Source of the DNA: Ignavibacteria bacterium
GTDB lineage: Bacteria > Bacteroidota > Ignavibacteria > Kapaibacteriales > UBA2268
Direction: 5' to 3'
DNA: 64,000 nt
Assembly (NCBI GenBank): GCA_012518115.1
Contig: JAAYTD010000029.1
Span: 1-64,000 of the forward strand
The translations under genes and the position numbers were made by a program. Each line of letters opens with the position of its first letter. Within the stretch, counting starts at the first letter, position 1. Shown in pieces: positions 37,823 to 46,910 of the stretch. The notes under the pieces are model-generated. The model searched no databases, was not told where the DNA came from, and was given only the letters and a program-made list of their open reading frames with translations.

Positions 37823-38280
37823 TCATCTTCTTCCATTTGCACAAAGAAATCAAGTATTGCTTGTTCTGTCCTACATTTATCTAATTCACTTATATTCTTT
37901 TCATTATGAAGAATACGAGATGCTCTACTTAATACTCTTAAGTGCATACCTGTATTGTTTTCTCTTCCTACTAGCAAGTAAACATATTTTACAGGTTTAC
38001 TATCAATAGAATTAAAATCTACATTTTCTTTAAGCTTAGCAAACGCGCCAACAATACCTTTAACAGCATTAGTTTTAGCGTGAGGTAAAGCAACACCTTG
38101 TCCGATCCCTGTTGTCATCAAGTTTTCTCTTTCGATAACTTTTTTCTTTACTTCTTCTAAATTTTCTATTTTTCCGCTTTTAGCAGCTAGTTCGCACATT
38201 TTTTTTAGAAGATCCTTTTTGTTATTTGCTTGTAATCCTATTCTTATATTTTCTATAGGAAGTATTTCATTTGTTTTCAT
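37819..38280 (-). CDS. PTS EIIA-type (PtsN-like) regulatory protein
   Basis: The 153-residue protein is a PTS EIIA domain of the fructose/nitrogen class. The phosphorylatable histidine is His67 in GIGQGVALPHAKT, followed by VVGAFAKL-like and LVGRENNTGMHLRVLSRASRIL segments. No EIIB/EIIC genes are nearby, so a regulatory (nitrogen-PTS) role is more likely than sugar transport. It starts 2 nt after the glycosidase gene and is the last gene of a long reverse-strand run. Confidence 0.85.
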   Translation of the reverse strand: MKTNEILPIENIRIGLQANNKKDLLKKMCELAAKSGKIENLEEVKKKVIERENLMTTGIGQGVALPHAKTNAVKGIVGAFAKLKENVDFNSIDSKPVKYVYLLVGRENNTGMHLRVLSRASRILHNEKNISELDKCRTEQAILDFFVQMEEDE

Positions 38281-38282
38281 AC

Positions 38283-39767
38283 TTATCTTCTCCTTTGTTT
38301 ACGTTTTAACTTCATAACTTCTTTTTCTTTTTCTAATTTCACTGCTGCAAGAGCTACGGATATTCTCCGAGAAGTATAAGGATTTGCATCATTCAACAAA
38401 TTTTTTCCGTTTACTACCATAGTCGTAGAACCTCCCCCGTCTAAATTTTGAGCATTATAGCATCCTATATATTCCATAATATCTGCAAGTTGAGTTAAGT
38501 TTACTCCTTCTGTTTCATACATTTTTCTTGAATCTGCAACAACAAGGAACATTTTTGTTTTGTCTTTATCAAATCCGATAGCTGTTCTTGGCAATTGTTT
38601 AGAAATAAAACGTCTTGACTTTGAACCTTCTTCATAAGCTTCATGCTGTGCTATTCCGTCTCGCACCAAACGTGGTGTACCCGAAACAGAACTTGCAAAA
38701 AGTTCACTTTCGTGTATATTTGTCCAAAAATGTATATTAACTTTTTCGCCAACTTTGGGAATTAAATTTGTATCTATATCTTTGCCGAAAGAAATTAAGC
38801 AGTGTCCGGGTTTAATAGGTACGGAACCGGTATCTATTGATACAACTTCGCATCTAACGAAAGCATTAACAAAAGGAATATCTATATATTTTAATGTTAC
38901 TTTTTTTAAGTTGTATTCAGAATTTGAAGCTCTTTGAGTTTCAAAGAGCTCTGCTCTATAAGCATCTAAAGTCATAGTTTGTTCTGTGGAATCGTCATAA
39001 GGTTCATCTTGCAAAACATCATCTAATCCTTTCAGCAACAGTTCTTCTGTTTTCTTAGAATTAATGTATGGAATAGTATCACCTCCAAATCTGTTATACA
39101 TTACCACCCCTGTTGTGTCTTTCCGTCTATTTACTGATGTTAAGCTTATTCGCTTTCCTGCAACTAATATCTCACCTTGTAGCTTAAAGTATCCCATAAA
39201 AGGCTCACCTACATCATTAAAAAAAGTACTTGTCCATTTTTTATGTGTAGGCATTTCAGCTACTTCTCCTTCAATAATAGTAGGACCTACTGGATAGTTT
39301 GTATAAACTCGCCAGAAATTTGCATTTACTCCTCCTATAACAGAATAGTTTTGTTTGTTATTTTCACTATCTTTTTGCAACATTTCAGGCAATTTCTCAA
39401 GTTCCATAATATTATTACCTGCTTTTATAGTTTTCAAAGTAGTTTTTTTATCTTTTAAATTGACCTGTAAAATATGGATATCATTTTTATATTTATTAAG
39501 TTTAATAAGAACTCTTTTATAAGCTATTCCTTCTGCAAGCAAAGTATCAATTAAAAAAGTATGTTCAGGTTTATAGTTTTTCTTTGTAGTTTTTTTCTTT
39601 GTACTTCTCTTCTTTGTACTTCTCTTCTTTGTAGTTTTTTTCTTTGTTTTCTTGGCTGCGTAAGTTTCTACTGGAAACACAGCAGGCAAAACGATATTGA
39701 AAGAAAAAAAGAATATCAGAAAACGAAGTATCAAACTATTAAATTTATTTTTTGAATATCCTTCCAT
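38283..39767 (-). CDS. Phosphodiester glycosidase family (NAGPA-like) exported protein
   Basis: The C-terminal region (LADIMEYIGCYNAQNLDGGGSTTMVVNGK) is the hallmark of the phosphodiester glycosidase/DUF2233 family, related to the mannose-6-phosphate uncovering enzyme. Bacterial members are thought to act on envelope glycoconjugates. The 494-residue protein has an N-terminal membrane or signal segment (LILRFLIFFFSFNIVLPAVF). An unusual Lys/Thr-rich stretch (KKTKKKTTKKRSTKKRST...) follows at about 35-65, probably binding polyanions or acting as a linker. The C-terminus is also basic (KLKRKQRRR). The gene lies between aroA and the EIIA gene. Confidence 0.78.
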   Translation of the reverse strand: MEGYSKNKFNSLILRFLIFFFSFNIVLPAVFPVETYAAKKTKKKTTKKRSTKKRSTKKKTTKKNYKPEHTFLIDTLLAEGIAYKRVLIKLNKYKNDIHILQVNLKDKKTTLKTIKAGNNIMELEKLPEMLQKDSENNKQNYSVIGGVNANFWRVYTNYPVGPTIIEGEVAEMPTHKKWTSTFFNDVGEPFMGYFKLQGEILVAGKRISLTSVNRRKDTTGVVMYNRFGGDTIPYINSKKTEELLLKGLDDVLQDEPYDDSTEQTMTLDAYRAELFETQRASNSEYNLKKVTLKYIDIPFVNAFVRCEVVSIDTGSVPIKPGHCLISFGKDIDTNLIPKVGEKVNIHFWTNIHESELFASSVSGTPRLVRDGIAQHEAYEEGSKSRRFISKQLPRTAIGFDKDKTKMFLVVADSRKMYETEGVNLTQLADIMEYIGCYNAQNLDGGGSTTMVVNGKNLLNDANPYTSRRISVALAAVKLEKEKEVMKLKRKQRRR

Positions 39768-39852
39768 ATCATTTTATAAATCTAAATCATAACAAACTAA
39801 TCATTTTTTTAAATATAAACATTTTTTATCTATTTTCTGCAAAAAAAAATTA

Positions 39853-41451
39853 TTATATAGTTTGTATTAATCCTAAATCTGTCCAGAAATTGGGATAAGA
39901 TTTAGAAACACATTCGCTATTTTGTATTTTTACTTTTCCTTTAGCATTCATTCCAGCAATAGCTAGCGCCATAGCAATTCTATGGTCATTATGCGAAAAA
40001 ACTTCTCCGCCTTGAAGTTTAGAAGGATTAACAATAAATCTATCATTTTCTAAATCTATTTCAATTTTAGCGCCTAATTTTGAAAACTCTTGCAAAATAG
40101 CATCTCTCCTATTGCTTTCTTTATAAACAAGTCTGCTTATTCCTTGAATATAACAAGCTTGCTGTGCATTTAACGCTAGTACAATTAAAGGTGGAATAAG
40201 GTCGGGCGTATCTATTGCATTAAAATTAAAACCTGAAATTACACTTTTATACAATATCAAAGTATCGTTTTTCAATTCCATATTGATACCAATATCTAAG
40301 AAAAAATCATATATTCTTTTATCTGGCTGTTTAGAATGAAAATTAATTCCTTCAATACAAACTCCACCACGAATAGCACCTAAAACTAAGAAATTAGCAG
40401 CTGCACTCCAATCAAGTTCAATAGATATATTTTTAGCAGGAACATAGCTCTGTCCGCCGCTAATATAAAATCTTTGATATTTATCACATATTATATTAAC
40501 GCCAAAATGCCGTATAACATCAATAGTTAAGTCAACGTAATATTTAGAACTTAAGTTAATTACATCAATGACACTGTAGCCTTCGCATATCGGTAACGAC
40601 ATAAGTAAGCCCGATAATAGCTGTGAAGTTTTAGAAGCATCTATCTCGTAAGTACCAGATTTTATATTGTCATATAATTTCAAAAAAGTAAATTCTTTAT
40701 TCCCGGGCAAGTTATTTTCTATTGCTTTGAAGCTAGTAAAAACATCTTCTAAAATTTTAGAATTTCTACATTTTTCATTTTTATTATTTTCAAAAAGTAA
40801 TTCATGGTTATTAAGTATTTTTTGACAATGCTTCAATTCATTATATACGTCATTAATTTGTTCTGAATTACGTTTACTTTTTATTTCCAAATTTTGACGT
40901 GTTTCTTCGCATAGATTGGAAAAAGATTGTAGATTAGATTGATTTTTTTCTTCATCGTCAATTAACTCAAAGTATTTCATAGAATTTTCTTGTATTTTCA
41001 GAAATACTTTTTCAAGTTTATAGAATTTAGCGATCTTTTCTTCTATTTCCTTTTCACTTTTTATTTCTTCTATTTTTTTCGTTTCTATACTATATTTGAT
41101 ATTAGTTATATTTAGGATTTTTTGTAAATTTTCAGTTAATCTATTTTTCAAAGCATCGTCAATAAAGATATAGATAGGAATTTCATTAATATAATGAGGA
41201 GCTAGTAAAGAAATGGTACGTATTAGCAAAGCAGATTCATAACAAAATAATATATCATCTTTAATCAGTGCGTAAATAGCAGCAAGAGTGTTTTTTATAT
41301 CATCGCATAGCTGCTTTTCTTTTGCAATAATTTCTAATGTTTCAATATCATCAGCTAATAAAGCCGCCATAGCATATCTTATAGCATAACTCTTTGATAT
41401 CGGCGGCCTTACATTTATAATTTTCTCGTTATCTACTATCTCAACGAACAT
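39853..41451 (-). CDS. aroA: 3-phosphoshikimate 1-carboxyvinyltransferase with long insertion
   Basis: EPSP synthase of the shikimate pathway. Landmarks include the N-terminal RPPISKSYAIRYAM, ESALLIRT, KTSQLLSGLLMSLP, LDWSAAANFL, the catalytic Asp region DTPDLIPPL, NDHRIAMALAIAG, and the terminal CVSKSYPNFWTDL. The length is 532 residues against about 430 for the family. The excess is mainly a Lys/Glu/Asn-rich, probably coiled-coil insertion at about 122-262. N-terminal motifs are also diverged from typical AroA. It starts 6 nt after the YqaA-like gene. Confidence 0.87.
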   Translation of the reverse strand: MFVEIVDNEKIINVRPPISKSYAIRYAMAALLADDIETLEIIAKEKQLCDDIKNTLAAIYALIKDDILFCYESALLIRTISLLAPHYINEIPIYIFIDDALKNRLTENLQKILNITNIKYSIETKKIEEIKSEKEIEEKIAKFYKLEKVFLKIQENSMKYFELIDDEEKNQSNLQSFSNLCEETRQNLEIKSKRNSEQINDVYNELKHCQKILNNHELLFENNKNEKCRNSKILEDVFTSFKAIENNLPGNKEFTFLKLYDNIKSGTYEIDASKTSQLLSGLLMSLPICEGYSVIDVINLSSKYYVDLTIDVIRHFGVNIICDKYQRFYISGGQSYVPAKNISIELDWSAAANFLVLGAIRGGVCIEGINFHSKQPDKRIYDFFLDIGINMELKNDTLILYKSVISGFNFNAIDTPDLIPPLIVLALNAQQACYIQGISRLVYKESNRRDAILQEFSKLGAKIEIDLENDRFIVNPSKLQGGEVFSHNDHRIAMALAIAGMNAKGKVKIQNSECVSKSYPNFWTDLGLIQTI

Positions 41452-41457
41452 TTAATT

Positions 41458-42063
41458 CTAAATAAATATATATTTTACTAAAACAAATCCTAGAATAATT
41501 AAAAGCAGAAAAGCTATTGTTATTTTGTCAAAATATTTTTCTAATATATCTTTTGCTTTTTCACCAAAGAAGTAAATAACAACAGCTTCAGCAAAGAATC
41601 GCAAACTTCTTCCTATGATACAAACTATAATAAATTGCAAGAACGGCATAGTCGTTGCTCCTGCTGCTATTGTCGCTATTTTAAAAGGTATAGGCGAAAA
41701 AGCAGCACCTGCAAGGAACCACACTCCTATTTCACTGTTATATTTTTCCACGATAACTTTCCATACTTCTTGCCCGTTGTATATTTCAACAATGTAACTT
41801 CCTATAGTTTCAAATAGTGCAAACCCGATAAAGTATCCTAACATAGCTCCAATAACAGAACCTATTGAAGTAACAGCTGCAATTTTAAATGCTTTTTTAG
41901 GAGTTGCTACTCCCATAGCTAGTAACAAAATGTCAGGAGGAATAGGGAAAAAAGAAGCTTCTGCTAATGAAAGTAAGAAGAGAAACCACATAGCTTGTCG
42001 TTTCTCTGCAAAACTTTCCATCCATATTCTTGACTTATGAAGAATATCTTTTATTTTTTTCAT
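41458..42063 (-). CDS. YqaA/DedA-family (VTT domain) membrane protein
   Basis: The 201-residue inner-membrane protein has the VTT pattern: SLAEASFFPIPPDILLLAMGV, GSVIGAMLGYFIG, and FLAGAAFSPIPFKIATIAAGATTMPFLQFI. DedA-superfamily proteins act in lipid-carrier or phospholipid recycling and proton-dependent envelope homeostasis; the exact substrate of YqaA types is not settled. It lies 22 nt downstream of the VWA-OmpA gene and 6 nt before aroA. Confidence 0.88.
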   Translation of the reverse strand: MKKIKDILHKSRIWMESFAEKRQAMWFLFLLSLAEASFFPIPPDILLLAMGVATPKKAFKIAAVTSIGSVIGAMLGYFIGFALFETIGSYIVEIYNGQEVWKVIVEKYNSEIGVWFLAGAAFSPIPFKIATIAAGATTMPFLQFIIVCIIGRSLRFFAEAVVIYFFGEKAKDILEKYFDKITIAFLLLIILGFVLVKYIFI

Positions 42064-42085
42064 TTTTATTGTAGCAAGAAGAAGT

Positions 42086-43450
42086 TTATTTTGATTGAAT
42101 TACTATTTCAGTTCTACGATTCAAACTACGTCCGAAGTCCGTATCATTACTAGCTATAGGTCTTTTTTTTCCGAATCCTTTTACTTGTATTTTATCAGCA
42201 GAAATCCCACGTCCTATAAGATATGTTTTCACTGCATTAGCTCTTTTTAGTGATAAGTTATCATTAAAAGCATCTGAACCTACAGAATCTGTATGTCCTT
42301 CTACAAGAATTGCTATGTTTTTTTTGTTCAACATAAAATCAGCTAGTAAATTTAATTCGCTAACATTTTCAGGTAATTCATACTTTGCTGTTTGGAAAAG
42401 AAGGTTTTCGATAATTAACTTTCTCCCTAATTCCATTATTGGAATAGTTTTTTTAATTACTCTACTTAAATTTTTATCGAATAGTCCTATTTCTATGGAA
42501 TCAGGTATAGAAGTATGTTCTGATCTATATGTAACATAGAACAAGTTTGTAATTTGTTGAGTAAAGTTATCAAGAACTGTCGAAAAAGCATATTCTATAT
42601 TATAAGTTGTACCTCGTGTATTTTCAGACAATATAGCATAATTTTTCAATTTTGGAGGTGTAATAGAAAAGACTCTCAAATCGATTCTTTGTGCTCTTTC
42701 TATAACACTTTCTAAAGTTTCAAGCGTTCTACCGTCCCCGCCTTCATCACCTTTTTGATGATATGGAGCATCTGTTATAAGTATAGCTATACGGTTAGCT
42801 TCATCTCTAAATTGGATACGTTGAGTTACTGTTTTCAATGCTTCAAGCGCATTTTCCTTTTCGTCTCCACCGCCGAACGCTCTTACTTTTTTTATCCAGC
42901 TTAAGAAGTTATCTATATTTGAAGTAGGTTGATATACTCGTTCTATATTATCTGAAAAAAGTATTAATCCTAACCTATAATCTATTCCTCTTTCGCGTAA
43001 TTTCCCTGCAAAAGAAGTAACATTTTCAACAACTCCATCAATTTGCGGTTGCATAGAACCTGTAATATCAATTACGAAAATCAGATCCCAAGGTAAATTA
43101 TTAGCCATTGGAACTTTTTCAACTGTAAGTGCTTTAAACTCAATATTATTCTCATAAATTGTAATTTGTTCAGGCAACAATGTATCCAATGGTTCTCCTA
43201 ATTTATTATAAGCTTCTATCAGTAACTTAGTTTCTGGAAAACGTGTGATATCTACTCCTTTAACTGTAATATCTATTTCTTCTCTATCTGCTTCTATTTT
43301 AGCACGTTCTAACAGTTTTTGTTTCTTTTCTTTTTCTGCTTTCTTATCTTTCCATGTTCTTTCGGCAACTAATGAGTTGTTAGTTAAACTAAAAAATATA
43401 AATATATAACAGATTATTTTTTGTGGATTAAGTTTTATTTTTTTTAACAT
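42086..43450 (-). CDS. VWA-domain and OmpA-like peptidoglycan-binding protein
   Basis: The 454-residue exported protein has a signal peptide near residues 8-28. A von Willebrand A domain spans about 115-300 (FVIDITGSMQPQID as the metal-site motif, then AILITDAPYH). A C-terminal OmpA domain spans about 355-454 (LVEGHTDSVGSDAFN, LSLKRANAVKTYLIGRGI, GRSLNRRTEIVI). It probably anchors to peptidoglycan and binds a protein partner in the periplasm. It follows the two large outer-membrane-type genes and the GldM-like gene, so it may belong to that machine, in the place OmpA-like PorE holds in T9SS. Confidence 0.85.
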   Translation of the reverse strand: MLKKIKLNPQKIICYIFIFFSLTNNSLVAERTWKDKKAEKEKKQKLLERAKIEADREEIDITVKGVDITRFPETKLLIEAYNKLGEPLDTLLPEQITIYENNIEFKALTVEKVPMANNLPWDLIFVIDITGSMQPQIDGVVENVTSFAGKLRERGIDYRLGLILFSDNIERVYQPTSNIDNFLSWIKKVRAFGGGDEKENALEALKTVTQRIQFRDEANRIAILITDAPYHQKGDEGGDGRTLETLESVIERAQRIDLRVFSITPPKLKNYAILSENTRGTTYNIEYAFSTVLDNFTQQITNLFYVTYRSEHTSIPDSIEIGLFDKNLSRVIKKTIPIMELGRKLIIENLLFQTAKYELPENVSELNLLADFMLNKKNIAILVEGHTDSVGSDAFNDNLSLKRANAVKTYLIGRGISADKIQVKGFGKKRPIASNDTDFGRSLNRRTEIVIQSK

Positions 43451-43481
43451 GTTATCAAATTTTTTATTTTATATTAACAAA

Positions 43482-43527
43482 TTTCCCTACTAACCAATCC
43501 TATGGAAAACGATGATTAGTAGGGAAA
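43482..43527 (-). promoter_or_regulatory. Long hairpin between the 43573-45006 gene and the VWA-OmpA gene
   Basis: Perfect 12-bp stem TTTCCCTACTAA / TTAGTAGGGAAA with a 22-nt loop in a 122-nt gap. No strong U-tract follows, so it may be partial termination, a processing site or a leader structure. Confidence 0.5.
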
Positions 43528-43572
43528 AGTTAGTTTTGTTTAAAAAGATTAAATATTTAAATATAGTATTAA

Positions 43573-45006
43573 TTATATAGTTAATCTCAAAACCGGAGAA
43601 ATCATAAAGAAATTCTTTATTTCATAAGGTCTTGCTTCACGGATTGGCGTAGTGTATTTCATTTCTACGTATAACCAATCTCCTAAAAGTGGTATCCAAA
43701 CTCTACCTAAAAGATTATTATTAGATAGTTGAACACTAGCTCCAAAAGGAAAAGTAGCTTGATTACGGTATTCTATTTTAGCATATAACCAATCTAAAGG
43801 TTCGCTAGGTTTATATGTTTTTAATCCTTCAATATTTTCATTTGAAATATGAGCTACTTGATTAGGAGTATCTTTATCTGTATAATACAATCCCATTTCA
43901 GCTACTTCAGAATAACTAACACCTAAATCAAAGCGTAGATAATTTTCAGGATTTCGTGAATCTAACCACCAATTATAAAATAGCCCAAAATGACCTGATG
44001 CTTTAGAAACAGGAACTATAGATGTTATTTCATGTCCATATGCTGAAATATAATCAACTTCTGGATCTAAAGCATATGAACCCCATTTATGCTGCTCAAT
44101 ACCTGTTGTTCTTATATCTTCCACAGGTAAACGTACATCTACACTAAAACCTGCCTGCGGGTAAATAGGTAAATGGAAATCTAAACCTGCTATCAAACTA
44201 CCGCTTATTGCACCATTTAAAGTACGTTCTTTAACCCAAGTAAAGAAAGAATTAGAAGGATCTACTCCGCTTGTAACTCTATATCCACCACCTAGATAAG
44301 CATTCATTAAATATGGAATTGCACGTGAAGTATTAATATCTTTATTCAAATAAAGTGGACGTTGTAACTCTATACTACCTTCTCCCGATGACCAGAATTG
44401 ATAACCTATTTTATCGTTACCAAGTCTTGACGTTAGCCAAAAACCAGTATTGCCAATTTTGACGTTCTGCTCAAAAAGTGACAAAGAAAAGGCTTGATAA
44501 ACATCTGTCGGACGCAAATAATCTAATATAGCATCAGCTTGATATGTTGAAACAGGAACTTCTACAGGAATTTCTTTATAGCAATATGTTCTACCTGTTC
44601 CTGTACCGGAATAGCTAATTTCACCTGTAAGTTTCTTTTTCAAGGCTGAGGAAATATATTGTTCGATTTGATGAGTCTTCATAAAAGCATCCCCGCAAGA
44701 AATAAGCAGTATTTGAAAATGTCCATATTGAACATCAAATGCACCGGGAGCAGCAAGTACTTCTATGTTACTAAGATTCAACAAATTTCTATCAAAACCT
44801 GCACCTAAAAAAGCAGATTGAATATGTATTTGCAAGTCAGGTTCGCATATTTTCCAGCGCGGAAAATACTTTACTATATCTTGATCTAAGGTTGTAAGAG
44901 CGTCTAACATACCTTGTTCTTTTTCTGTATATTCTTGTGCAATTAAATTTGTTCCACATAAATAAAAAGTAATTGCAATCATTAAAATTAAATTTATTTT
45001 TTTCAT
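43573..45006 (-). CDS. Large outer-membrane-type protein of unknown function
   Basis: The 477-residue protein has a signal peptide (LILMIAITFYLCGTNLIA). Residues about 25-180 are globular with several cysteines. From about 180 to the end the sequence alternates aromatic and polar residues in strand-length runs, closing in a hydrophobic strand FFMISPVLRLTI, typical of an outer-membrane barrel. No family is recognised. It shares size, layout and neighbourhood with the 45042-46877 gene, and both may be partners of the GldM-like protein. Confidence 0.6.
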   Translation of the reverse strand: MKKINLILMIAITFYLCGTNLIAQEYTEKEQGMLDALTTLDQDIVKYFPRWKICEPDLQIHIQSAFLGAGFDRNLLNLSNIEVLAAPGAFDVQYGHFQILLISCGDAFMKTHQIEQYISSALKKKLTGEISYSGTGTGRTYCYKEIPVEVPVSTYQADAILDYLRPTDVYQAFSLSLFEQNVKIGNTGFWLTSRLGNDKIGYQFWSSGEGSIELQRPLYLNKDINTSRAIPYLMNAYLGGGYRVTSGVDPSNSFFTWVKERTLNGAISGSLIAGLDFHLPIYPQAGFSVDVRLPVEDIRTTGIEQHKWGSYALDPEVDYISAYGHEITSIVPVSKASGHFGLFYNWWLDSRNPENYLRFDLGVSYSEVAEMGLYYTDKDTPNQVAHISNENIEGLKTYKPSEPLDWLYAKIEYRNQATFPFGASVQLSNNNLLGRVWIPLLGDWLYVEMKYTTPIREARPYEIKNFFMISPVLRLTI

Positions 45007-45041
45007 TTCGTCTTTATATTTAATTTAGTTAAAAAAATGAA

Positions 45042-46877
45042 TTAAAAGTTGAATATTAAACGTACCATCGGCATAAACAAACCGTCTTTCTCCCAACTGC
45101 GTACCTGATCTTTAAATGCAGCTACGTATCCTTTTGCATCTAATCTTATATAAAACAATTCTCTCACTACAGGTATTTGTAACCATATGTTACCGGATAA
45201 AGCTTCATCAAAATACTGTACAGTAATTCCATAAGGTGTTGTTACATCAGAAGCCATAAATTCTGCTTTCATTGAAATTCCACCTATTGTTTCACTTGAT
45301 TCCTTTATATAATTCCAAACTGTTTCACCTTCAGAAGTCTCTTCTTGTTTATTGCGCCAAGCTTCAACACCAAAAACAGTTCCACCAATACCGAAACGCA
45401 TTAGATAGCCTGCATCAATAGAAATACCGAAAGTATAATGCATTTGTCCTGTAAATCTTACTAAATAATCATTATACAATACATCATTTTTAATGTAATT
45501 AAAAGTACCTTCATCCATTAATTTTTGGCGATTTTTATAAGTCGCTTCTTTTGCATCATCAAAAATATAAGAGCCGCCGAAACTAAATACTCCACTTTGT
45601 GGGATTATTTTTATTGGGAAATCGGCATTCAACGATAATCCAAAACCACCGCAAGTCATTGTTCTATCGATGTTAAACACATCTTTTGAAAAAGATGACC
45701 AACCTGAAGTAGGTAACACTAAACCAAATTTCATATTCTCCCAAATAGCTCTTACCGCAAGTCTTTCACTCCAAAAGCTTGGATAATTAATTTCATCTAT
45801 TCCATATCTAATCTCTGCACCATAACTCGGCAGATTAGCATTCGCATTACTATAAGGTGCTAATTTTATTGAGCCGTCTTCAGCGGTATATTCATAATAT
45901 TCAGTAGTATATTTTTTCCAACTAATTAAATCTGGGCTAATAAGTAGTTCATTTTCTTTCCAATAATCAGCCGGCTGCCCGTCACTTATTCTAATAAATT
46001 TTGCAACATCCATATCAGTTACATCATTTTCATTAGCTATCATAGAAGAAGTTTTTCCATAATTTTTCACAAAAACGAGTTCTGAACCTATACCTCTAAC
46101 CTCTGGAGTAATTAGATTGAAGTTCCCTTGTCTGAATTCAACAATAAGTTTGTCGTATAAGTTTGTTGTTTTTGTTGCATCATCTTCGTCTTCTATCATA
46201 AAGTTCATTAATTCATGATAAGTAAGTATGTTTTTTTCATTTGATACTGCATTTCCAATAACTTGGTTATAGTAAGCAATCAAATACTCTTCATACTCAT
46301 CTTTAGCAATTCTCTCTTTACAAAGAATAAGAGCTATGATGTCAGGTGGCGTTCCAGGCTCCTCTACGGGCTTAGTAATCATAAACATTTGATAGATGTC
46401 CGCCTTTTGCCTTCTTGTACCCCCTATTGCTTGTTGATACGCAAGTTGTAGTTCAACATCATTAACTTCAAGATCTTCAAGATATTCGAATTGATCAATA
46501 TCTCCGTTAAAAGCTCTTCTTATAGCAGGTAATGACCTAGTTCCAGTAGCCATAACTTTTCTAACTTCGTTAACAATATTTTCTAATCTTTCCGGATCTA
46601 CTACATTTTGGCTTGAAGCTATGTTTTCTTCCTCCGCAGCTGCTTCTTCTTCAAACTCTGTTTTCTTTTTTATAATTTCTTTTAATGAACGTACTTGTCT
46701 GTCATTCATTTCATAAAAAGAAACACTAGAAAATCTAAAGTTGTTAAAATTACTTAATATCTCTTTCAATTTGTTTTGTGAAGATATTCCGTCTTGCGCT
46801 TTTATATCACTATTTAGAGTAACTAATAAACCTAGTGCTAAAGCGAAGAAAATAAAATTACTTTTTCTTTTAAACAT
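45042..46877 (-). CDS. Large outer-membrane-type protein with helical N-terminal domain
   Basis: The 611-residue exported protein has a signal peptide (FIFFALALGLLVTLNSDIKA). A charged, mostly helical region (about 30-300) with a Glu-rich stretch EEEAAAEEEN follows. The C-terminal half is beta-barrel-like (aromatic, glycine-rich strands) and ends in MVRLIFNF, a classic terminal strand with final Phe. It starts 33 nt after the GldM-like gene. Function unknown; a secretion or surface-machine component is inferred from context only. Confidence 0.6.
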   Translation of the reverse strand: MFKRKSNFIFFALALGLLVTLNSDIKAQDGISSQNKLKEILSNFNNFRFSSVSFYEMNDRQVRSLKEIIKKKTEFEEEAAAEEENIASSQNVVDPERLENIVNEVRKVMATGTRSLPAIRRAFNGDIDQFEYLEDLEVNDVELQLAYQQAIGGTRRQKADIYQMFMITKPVEEPGTPPDIIALILCKERIAKDEYEEYLIAYYNQVIGNAVSNEKNILTYHELMNFMIEDEDDATKTTNLYDKLIVEFRQGNFNLITPEVRGIGSELVFVKNYGKTSSMIANENDVTDMDVAKFIRISDGQPADYWKENELLISPDLISWKKYTTEYYEYTAEDGSIKLAPYSNANANLPSYGAEIRYGIDEINYPSFWSERLAVRAIWENMKFGLVLPTSGWSSFSKDVFNIDRTMTCGGFGLSLNADFPIKIIPQSGVFSFGGSYIFDDAKEATYKNRQKLMDEGTFNYIKNDVLYNDYLVRFTGQMHYTFGISIDAGYLMRFGIGGTVFGVEAWRNKQEETSEGETVWNYIKESSETIGGISMKAEFMASDVTTPYGITVQYFDEALSGNIWLQIPVVRELFYIRLDAKGYVAAFKDQVRSWEKDGLFMPMVRLIFNF

Positions 46878-46910
46878 TATATATATTCCTATTATTATTT
46901 TTAAAATTTA

